Below, one piece after another: positions 1-4,850 of a DNA stretch of 6,368 nucleotides. The stretch spans positions 1-6,368 of the forward strand of contig JALSTC010000817.1 in assembly GCA_026983935.1 (NCBI GenBank). Reading direction: 5' to 3'. The position numbers and the translations under genes are program-made. The number at the start of each line of letters is the position of its first letter. Position 1 is the stretch's first letter. This DNA comes from Ardenticatenia bacterium (GTDB lineage Bacteria; Chloroflexota; Anaerolineae; Aggregatilineales; Ch27). The notes beneath the pieces are model-generated. The model did not search any database, had not been told where the DNA came from, and saw only the letters and a list, made by a program, of their open reading frames with translations.

Positions 1-1
1 G

Positions 2-721
2 AGTCCGGATGGCAGTCTGATCGCTTTCGTGCGGGATGGCATCTGGATCGTGCCCGCCACAGGCGGCGCGCGCACCGAACTGATCACCGATGTCGTGAGC
101 GCCGACACCCCTCCGGATCGCATACGGGTCTATATGCGCCCCCGCTGGAGCCCGGACGGCACGCTGCTGCTGATCGACATCGGTTACTATGAAGGGCGCG
201 GGCAGGGCATCCTGCCGATCACGGGCGGCCAGGCCCTGGAACTGCCCGTTTTCACTTCTGACAGCGCATGGCTGCCGAACGGGCAGGTGCTGGCCTGGGG
301 GCATGGTGTGGCTTATGTGCAGCCGGGGCTGTACCTGGTCAATCCGGCGGATCTCAGCAGTGCCGTGACCGTGCTTGATGAAAGCTGGCAGGTCATTGAT
401 GCCGTGCCGCTGGCAAACGAAGTCGCCCGCATGCTGCGCAGCACCGGCGGCAGCGATACGCTGGGGCCGGGAGCCGTCCAGCCCTATCTGGTGCCGCTTA
501 TAGCGGACGCCCTGCCGGTTCCAGATGGACAGGGCGGTCTGCTGGAAGGGCCTGTGCTGGAACCACACGGGCAGTTTGTGGCAGGACTGCGGGCAGTCAA
601 CTTCAGTGAATTTGGTCTGGCCGGGCGGCTGGTGATCCTCAACCTGGAAACCGGCGAGCGGTTTGCCGTGGAAACGCCCGGCGATGTCTGGGGTTTGAAA
701 TGGGAAGCGAGCGAAACATGA
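2..721 (+). CDS. PD40/TolB-like beta-propeller protein, 3' end (5' truncated)
   Basis: The frame is open from the left edge, so the true start lies outside the window; 239 C-terminal residues are visible. An internal GTG at 29 is not a credible start because it would cut through a repeat. The visible part opens with SPDGSLIAF, repeats the pattern as RWSPDGTLLLI (residues 48-58) and again, degenerately, as AWLPNGQVLAW (89-99). This is the blade signature of PD40/WD40-like repeats, as in TolB and related propellers, each followed by a strand such as 'GIWIVPATGG' or 'GLYLVNPADL'. Such domains usually sit outside the cytoplasm and bind protein or ligand. Any signal peptide or other N-terminal domain is not visible here. 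The gene ends in a 4-bp ATGA overlap with the response regulator, indicating translational coupling. The fold call is firm; the function is unknown. Confidence 0.8.
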   Translation, partial: SPDGSLIAFVRDGIWIVPATGGARTELITDVVSADTPPDRIRVYMRPRWSPDGTLLLIDIGYYEGRGQGILPITGGQALELPVFTSDSAWLPNGQVLAWGHGVAYVQPGLYLVNPADLSSAVTVLDESWQVIDAVPLANEVARMLRSTGGSDTLGPGAVQPYLVPLIADALPVPDGQGGLLEGPVLEPHGQFVAGLRAVNFSEFGLAGRLVILNLETGERFAVETPGDVWGLKWEASET

Positions 722-1398
722 CCGGTGAACGGATTCTGATCATCGAAGACGACGAAAAAATTGTACAGACGGTCCGGCGCGGCCTGATCTACGAAGGATA
801 CACCGTTGATGTCGCCATGGAAGGCCATGAAGGGCTGGAGAAGGCCCGCGACAACCCGCCCGATCTGGTCATCCTGGACGTCATGCTGCCGGGCGTGGAC
901 GGGCTGGAGGTCTGCCGCCGCCTGCGGGCCGCGAGCAATGTTCCGGTCCTGATGCTCACCGCACGAGACGGCGTCGCGGATCGCGTGGCGGGGCTGGATG
1001 CCGGGGCGGATGATTATCTGGTCAAGCCGTTTTCCTTCGATGAGCTGCTGGCACGCATACGCGCCCTGTTCCGGCGGGCCAAACCCAGCACCTCGCCGGA
1101 ACTGCTGCGCTTCGCCGACCTGACGCTGGACACCGGCACACGCCGGGCGCAGCGCGGTGACCGCGTGATCAACCTGACGGCCAAAGAATACGAACTGCTG
1201 GAACTATTCATGCGCCATCCACGTCAGGTGCTGACCCGCGATGTCATCTTCGACCGGGTGTGGAATTACGACTTCGGTGGGGAGAGCAACATCATCGAGG
1301 TTTACGTGCGCTATCTGCGCCAGAAAACCGAAGCCGGGGGCGAACCGCGCCTGATCCATACGGTGCGCGGCGTCGGCTACGTCCTGCGCGAAGAATAG
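718..1398 (+). CDS. OmpR/PhoB-family winged-helix response regulator
   Basis: Cytoplasmic two-component transcription regulator of 226 aa, a normal length for the OmpR/PhoB family. The receiver domain is residues 1-120: acidic pocket E10-D11-D12, phospho-acceptor D54 in VILDVMLPGVDG, T81 (MLTAR) and K103 (VKPF), so every key phosphorylation residue is present. The C-terminal winged-helix DNA-binding domain is about residues 130-226, with the family hallmarks LTAKEYELLELF, RDVIFDRVW, the IIEVYVRYLRQK recognition-helix region and the terminal IHTVRGVGYVLR. I chose the ATG at 718, which overlaps the upstream stop (ATGA) and gives the typical short N-terminus before the first strand. An in-frame ATG at 700 would add six residues and cannot be excluded. 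No histidine kinase follows, as it commonly would; its sensor must lie upstream of the window or elsewhere. The target genes cannot be read from the sequence. Confidence 0.95.
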   Translation: MTGERILIIEDDEKIVQTVRRGLIYEGYTVDVAMEGHEGLEKARDNPPDLVILDVMLPGVDGLEVCRRLRAASNVPVLMLTARDGVADRVAGLDAGADDYLVKPFSFDELLARIRALFRRAKPSTSPELLRFADLTLDTGTRRAQRGDRVINLTAKEYELLELFMRHPRQVLTRDVIFDRVWNYDFGGESNIIEVYVRYLRQKTEAGGEPRLIHTVRGVGYVLREE

Positions 1399-1404
1399 CG
1401 CCCC

Positions 1405-2268
1405 GTGCCTTTTTCCCTGCATCCGCTGCCCGTGATCGCCAGGATCACGCGCTGGCTGCAAAGTCTGCGTCCCCGGCGACCGCTGAAGGGTGCGACCCGC
1501 CTGGCCAACTGGCTGCATCGCTTCCTCCCCCCTTACCAGGGCGTCGTCCGACTGGAGGGCGGGATGCGTATGGCCGTGGATACGCGCTTTTCGGCGGAGC
1601 GCACCATCCTGCTGTTCGGCAGCTACCAGCCCGCGCTGGCCCGTCTCCTGCGGGAACATACGCCGCCGGACGGGCACTGTCTGGACATCGGCGCAAACGT
1701 CGGATTCTTCACGCTGCAGTTTGCCCAACAGGTGGGCCGGGCCGGGCGGGTAGCCGCTTTTGAGGCCAACCCGGCGCTGGCGGAGCGAATCCGCGATAAC
1801 GCCGCCCTCAACGATTTTTCACACGTGCATGTCGTCAATAAAGCGGTTGACCGCCAGGCAGGGCAGGCCGCGTTTTACATCTCCCCACAGCCGGGTAAGT
1901 CCTCCCTGCTGGGCGAGCACGTCGCCAGCCCCACGCAAACGATCGTCGTCGAAACCATCATCATTGACGCCTATCTTGAACAGCACGACTGGCCGCGGTT
2001 GGACATCATCAAAATGGACATCGAGGGGAACGACTGCAGCGCACTGCTGGGGGCGCGGGAATCGCTGACCCGCTTCCGTCCGTTCATCGTGCTGGAATAC
2101 TGGTACAACACGCCGACGGCGATCGCACGCGAGGCCTTCGCCCTGCTGGATGATCTCGGCTATGCCCTGGAAGGGCTGGAAAGCAGCGGCAGGCGGACGC
2201 TTTTCACCTGGCGCGGCCCGCACCCGACCGGACAGAAGCACATTGACGTGATCTGTCTCCCCCGCTGA
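1405..2268 (+). CDS. FkbM-family SAM-dependent methyltransferase
   Basis: A 287-aa protein with a class I Rossmann methyltransferase core of the FkbM type. SAM-binding motif I is LDIGANVGFF (residues 93-102: D94, G96, N98, G100), followed by the acidic residue E120 in AAFEANP. The later family motif IIKMDIEG is at 201-208, then FIVLEYW around 227-233. FkbM enzymes methylate hydroxyl groups of small molecules or sugars; the substrate here cannot be predicted. Residues 1-45 are basic and variable, with no clear signal peptide. The start is uncertain. GTG at 1405 is the farthest upstream option, since the preceding in-frame stop is the response regulator's own TAG, but its Shine-Dalgarno is poor. 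GTG at 1432 is an alternative. ATG at 1564 has a good GGAGG (1554-1558) but would remove the conserved 'VVRLEGGMRMAVD' lead-in strand. It lies 6 bp after the regulator, probably in the same operon. Confidence 0.9.
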   Translation: MPFSLHPLPVIARITRWLQSLRPRRPLKGATRLANWLHRFLPPYQGVVRLEGGMRMAVDTRFSAERTILLFGSYQPALARLLREHTPPDGHCLDIGANVGFFTLQFAQQVGRAGRVAAFEANPALAERIRDNAALNDFSHVHVVNKAVDRQAGQAAFYISPQPGKSSLLGEHVASPTQTIVVETIIIDAYLEQHDWPRLDIIKMDIEGNDCSALLGARESLTRFRPFIVLEYWYNTPTAIAREAFALLDDLGYALEGLESSGRRTLFTWRGPHPTGQKHIDVICLPR

Positions 2269-2276
2269 GGAGCATC

Positions 2277-3041
2277 TCACCCGGCGTAAGCCCAGCCCTG
2301 CCAGCCGCGGGCCTGCCACGCGCTGTACAGCGCAATGGCCCCGGCAGTTGACACATTCAGACTTTCCACATGCCCGCGCATGGGCAGCGTGATCAGCAGA
2401 TCGCAGGTGTCACGCACCAGCCGCCGCAGTCCGCTGCCTTCGCTGCCAAGCACCAGACAGAGATTGATATTGAGATCGGTGCGATCAATGGGGGCGATGT
2501 TGGGGCCGATGTCCAGCCCGATGATCCACACGTCGTTTTCCTTGAGTTCCTTCAACGCATTGACCAGGTTGGTCACACGGGCCACCGATAGATGCTCCAC
2601 CGCGCCAGAAGATGCCGATACGACGGCAGGCGTCACCGCCACACCACGCCGCTCCTGCATGATCACGCCGTGCACGCCGACAGCATCGGCGATGCGCAGC
2701 AGGCTGCCGGCGTTCTGCGGGTCCTGCAGCAGATCAAGGGCCAGAAAGAAATTCTTCTCGTGGCGGAGCACAGATGTCTCCAGCAGTTCCTGCAAATCGG
2801 CGTAGGGATAACCGCCGGAGCGCAGCACCACGCCCTGATGATTGGCGTTTTTTGCCAGATCATCAATGATGCGGCGCGGCACACGGCGCAGCGGCACACC
2901 GCGTGTCTCGGCAGCGGCGATGATCTCCTCGATCGCGCCGCTCTCTTCCACCGAATCCATCAACAGCAGTTGTTCGAATTGACGGCGGTTGGCACGGAGC
3001 GCTTCCAGCACCGGCCAGCGGCCATAGAGAAAATCGGTCAT
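2277..3041 (-). CDS. rlmB: SpoU/TrmH-family RNA 2'-O-ribose methyltransferase (RlmB-like)
   Basis: A 254-aa SPOUT methyltransferase, the usual length for RlmB, which 2'-O-methylates a G of 23S rRNA; the exact target nucleotide here is inferred only from family resemblance. The N-terminal L30e-like substrate-binding domain (residues 4-75) begins with LYGRWPVLEALRA and includes AKNANHQGVVL. The C-terminal knotted catalytic domain holds motif 1 (LDLLQDPQNAGSLLRIADA, N110 and R116), motif 2 (LVLGSEGSGL, 197-206, E201) and motif 3 (LPMRGHVESLNVSTAGAIAL, with S227, L228, N229). I chose ATG 3041 because it gives the family N-terminus and has AGGA upstream at 8-nt spacing; a GTG at 3086 would add 15 non-conserved residues. 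It lies downstream of cysS on the same strand. The family is certain; RlmB rather than another TrmH-type paralogue is likely. Confidence 0.9.
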   Translation of the reverse strand: MTDFLYGRWPVLEALRANRRQFEQLLLMDSVEESGAIEEIIAAAETRGVPLRRVPRRIIDDLAKNANHQGVVLRSGGYPYADLQELLETSVLRHEKNFFLALDLLQDPQNAGSLLRIADAVGVHGVIMQERRGVAVTPAVVSASSGAVEHLSVARVTNLVNALKELKENDVWIIGLDIGPNIAPIDRTDLNINLCLVLGSEGSGLRRLVRDTCDLLITLPMRGHVESLNVSTAGAIALYSAWQARGWQGWAYAG

Positions 3042-3047
3042 AAGGTT

Positions 3048-3053
3048 TGTCCT
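3048..3053 (-). promoter_or_regulatory. Shine-Dalgarno for the rlmB-like gene
   Basis: Reading the - strand, AGGACA sits just upstream of ATG 3041, with its AGGA core 8 nt from the start codon. This supports ATG 3041 over the upstream GTG at 3086. Confidence 0.6.
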
Positions 3054-3103
3054 GAATATTCTGCAGCGCGTTGGTGACTTCGCCACACGGTCATTGTGGC
3101 ACT

Positions 3104-3109
3104 ATCATA
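3104..3109 (-). promoter_or_regulatory. Possible -10 box upstream of the rlmB-like gene
   Basis: On the - strand this reads TATGAT, one mismatch from TATAAT, 62 nt before ATG 3041. No convincing -35 is found at 15-18 nt: the expected site falls inside the adjacent palindrome and reads ATGCGT or CATGCG. It would let the gene be transcribed separately from cysS. This is a weak candidate only. Confidence 0.3.
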
Positions 3110-3122
3110 CCCGATCGAAACA

Positions 3123-3142
3123 GGGACGCATGGCTGCGTCCC
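3123..3142. repeat. Perfect palindromic stem-loop between cysS and the rlmB-like gene
   Basis: GGGACGCA (3123-3130) and TGCGTCCC (3135-3142) are perfect inverted repeats around a 4-nt loop (TGGC), giving an 8-bp GC-rich stem. It lies 33 nt past the cysS stop codon on the - strand. In that orientation the stem is followed by TGTTTCG, a poor U-tract, so it would be at best a weak Rho-independent terminator or an RNA 3'-end stabiliser. It could also be one copy of a dispersed intergenic palindrome (REP-like). The window shows only one copy. Confidence 0.6.
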
Positions 3143-3175
3143 CGGTACACACGGCGCAGACCCGGCAGGCAGCGC

Positions 3176-4636
3176 CTACTCCACCTTCCAGATCGTCCCG
3201 TCGGGGCGATCTTCAAGAATGACGCCCAACTCCTTCAGCCGGTCACGAATCCTGTCCGAAGTAGCCCAATCCTTGTTGGCGCGGGCTTCGTTACGCAGTT
3301 CGACCAGCAGCTCGATCAGGCCTTCTTCCCGCGCGGCATCCCTGCTGGAGGCAACATCCGTCTCTGGAATCAGGCCCAGCACCGTGCCACCCAGATCCCG
3401 ATACACCTCATCAATGGCTTCCAGCACCGCTTTGCCAACGGTCGTGCCGCTGTTGAGCAGCGTGTTCACCTCGCGGGTGAAGGTTTGCAGCGCACTCAAC
3501 GCCACCGGGGCGTTGAAGTCGTCATCCATCGCGGCGGCGAAATCCACACGGGTCTCATCCACCACAGCCAGGATGGCATTGCCCTCATCGCCTTCCGGCG
3601 CATGGGGCAGCAGCGAGCGCACCAGCCGCGCCGCGCCGTAGAGCCGCTCCCAACCCCGCGTTGTGGCGTCCAGCGCTTCCTCGCTGAAGACAACCGGGTT
3701 GGAGTAATGGGCGCTGAACATGAACATGCGGATCACTTCTGGCCGCCATTTCTTCAGCGCATCCTTGACAGTGTAGAAATTGCCCAGGCTCTTGGACATC
3801 TTGACCGGGACGCCGTCTTCATCCGGCACGTTCAGGCTGCCGGTCAGCATCCAGTAGTTGGCAAAAGGCGCGTCGTGGGCGCACTCGGCCTGCGCGATCT
3901 CGCATTCATTGTGCGGGAAGATGTTGTCCACGCCGCCGCCGTGAATATCGAAGGGCTGGCCCAGGTACTTGGTAGACATGGCGGAGCACTCGATGTGCCA
4001 GCCGGGGAAGCCCTCCCCCCATGGGCTGTTCCAGCGCAGGATGTGCTCAGGGTCTGCCCGCTTCCACAGGGCAAAGTCCGCCGGGTGGCGCTTTTCGTCA
4101 CGCACGGCCTCGCGCGTCCCGGCTTCCTGCTCCTCGATGCGGCGGTTGGAAAGTTTGCCGTAATCCGGGTAGGTGGTCACATCAAAGTAGACGTTGCCGT
4201 CAACGACGTAGGCATGACCCCTGTCAATCAGGGTCTGTATCATTTCGATCTGCTCCGGGATGTGGCCGCTGGCCCGCGGGCTGATGTCCGGGCGCGTCAC
4301 GCCGAGCGCGTCCATATCGGCGAAGTACTCGCGGGTGTAGTACTCGACGATCTGCATCGGCCTGGCGGCAAGCTGGCGGGCTTTCTTCAGGATGCGATCC
4401 TCGCCTGTATCCAGCAGGTGACCGACGTCGGTGATGTTCTGCACGTAGAGCACATCCCAACCGGTATAACGCAACCAGCGCACGACCATATCGAAATTGA
4501 CATAGGTCTTGGCGTGCCCCACATGGGCGTAATCCTGCACGGTGGGACCGCAGACGTACATATTCACCCGGCCCTCTTCCACGGGCACAAACTCCTGCTT
4601 TTCGCGGCCCAACACGTTGAAGATTCGCAAAGTCAT
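3176..4636 (-). CDS. cysS: Cysteinyl-tRNA synthetase
   Basis: Class I aminoacyl-tRNA synthetase that activates cysteine with ATP and charges tRNA-Cys in the cytoplasm. It has 486 aa, slightly longer than the 461-aa E. coli enzyme. The catalytic Rossmann fold carries the HIGH signature as HVGH (38-41) and KMSKS at 279-283. The Zn ligands that recognise the cysteine thiol are all present: C29 (MYVCGPTV), C217 (GWHIECSAMS), H242 and E246 (FPHNECEIAQ). The HGGGVDNIFPH signature lies at 232-242. The C-terminal anticodon-binding region ends with the usual WATSDRIRDRLKELGV (457-472) and GTIWKVE. ATG 4636 matches the family N-terminus (RIFNVLGREKQEF). Upstream is a good sigma70-type promoter; the nearest purine-rich site is a weak AGAGA. 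Nothing is missing or broken. Confidence 0.98.
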   Translation of the reverse strand: MTLRIFNVLGREKQEFVPVEEGRVNMYVCGPTVQDYAHVGHAKTYVNFDMVVRWLRYTGWDVLYVQNITDVGHLLDTGEDRILKKARQLAARPMQIVEYYTREYFADMDALGVTRPDISPRASGHIPEQIEMIQTLIDRGHAYVVDGNVYFDVTTYPDYGKLSNRRIEEQEAGTREAVRDEKRHPADFALWKRADPEHILRWNSPWGEGFPGWHIECSAMSTKYLGQPFDIHGGGVDNIFPHNECEIAQAECAHDAPFANYWMLTGSLNVPDEDGVPVKMSKSLGNFYTVKDALKKWRPEVIRMFMFSAHYSNPVVFSEEALDATTRGWERLYGAARLVRSLLPHAPEGDEGNAILAVVDETRVDFAAAMDDDFNAPVALSALQTFTREVNTLLNSGTTVGKAVLEAIDEVYRDLGGTVLGLIPETDVASSRDAAREEGLIELLVELRNEARANKDWATSDRIRDRLKELGVILEDRPDGTIWKVE

Positions 4637-4685
4637 GGTCTCTAACCCGTCCTCATGCAGCCCCGATCGATTTCAAGTGCGCCCT

Positions 4686-4714
4686 ATTGTACCGCAAGGG
4701 AGGCTCACTGTGAA
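4686..4714 (-). promoter_or_regulatory. Sigma70-type promoter for cysS
   Basis: On the - strand, TTCACA (4714-4709) and TACAAT (4691-4686) are separated by exactly 17 nt. Each hexamer is one mismatch from consensus. Transcription would start near 4679, giving a leader of about 43 nt before ATG 4636. That is too short for a T-box riboswitch, so tRNA-Cys-sensing regulation of the T-box type is unlikely here. Confidence 0.65.
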
Positions 4715-4837
4715 TGCAAGAGACAGGCCCGGATCGTCATCGCTGGCGTGTGGTCTGAAGCGGGAAAAGCTCACCTGGCTTCCAAGCAGCACATTGGTTT
4801 CTGGTATATCATAGGATCATGCGATTTGTTGGTAGTC
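4715..4837. other. Rest of the divergent intergenic region
   Basis: This is the part of the 214-bp cysS / secreted-protein gap not explained by the cysS promoter. The secreted-protein promoter should lie here. The only candidate -10 on the + strand is TATCAT at 4807-4812, 38 nt before the start codon, without a recognisable -35 at proper spacing. A 5-bp inverted repeat (GAAGC around 4757 and GCTTC around 4778) is too short to interpret. I see no small ORF with a credible ribosome binding site and no RNA gene. Confidence 0.4.
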
Positions 4838-4842
4838 AGGAG
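4838..4842 (+). promoter_or_regulatory. Shine-Dalgarno AGGAG for the secreted SH3/Ig-like protein
   Basis: AGGAG lies 8 nt upstream of ATG 4851. An ATG at 4846 is too close to the site and is in a frame with no signal peptide, so this site fixes 4851 as the start. Confidence 0.75.
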
Positions 4843-4850
4843 AATATGGT

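Noticed and set aside
1260..1763. + strand open frame spanning the regulator/methyltransferase junction
   Set aside because: It is an out-of-frame shadow of two well-supported genes, with Arg/Ala/Pro-rich composition and no motif.
2320..2333. Perfect 14-bp palindrome GCGCTGTACAGCGC
   Set aside because: It lies inside the rlmB-like gene and encodes part of the conserved motif 3 tail (A-L-Y-S-A). A single copy explained by coding is not evidence of an operator or terminator.
3042..3086. N-terminal extension of the rlmB-like protein to GTG 3086
   Set aside because: The extra 15 residues do not resemble the family N-terminus, while ATG 3041 has a properly spaced AGGA.
3071..4645. Long + strand open frame (524 codons) opposite cysS
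   Set aside because: It is fully antisense to an unambiguous cysS, has no recognisable domain, is rich in H/Q/R as expected from the complement of GC-biased codons, and lacks a convincing ribosome binding site.
4637..4685. Possible T-box or other riboswitch upstream of cysS
   Set aside because: The predicted leader is only about 43 nt from the well-placed promoter, and no T-box sequence or terminator/antiterminator pair is visible.
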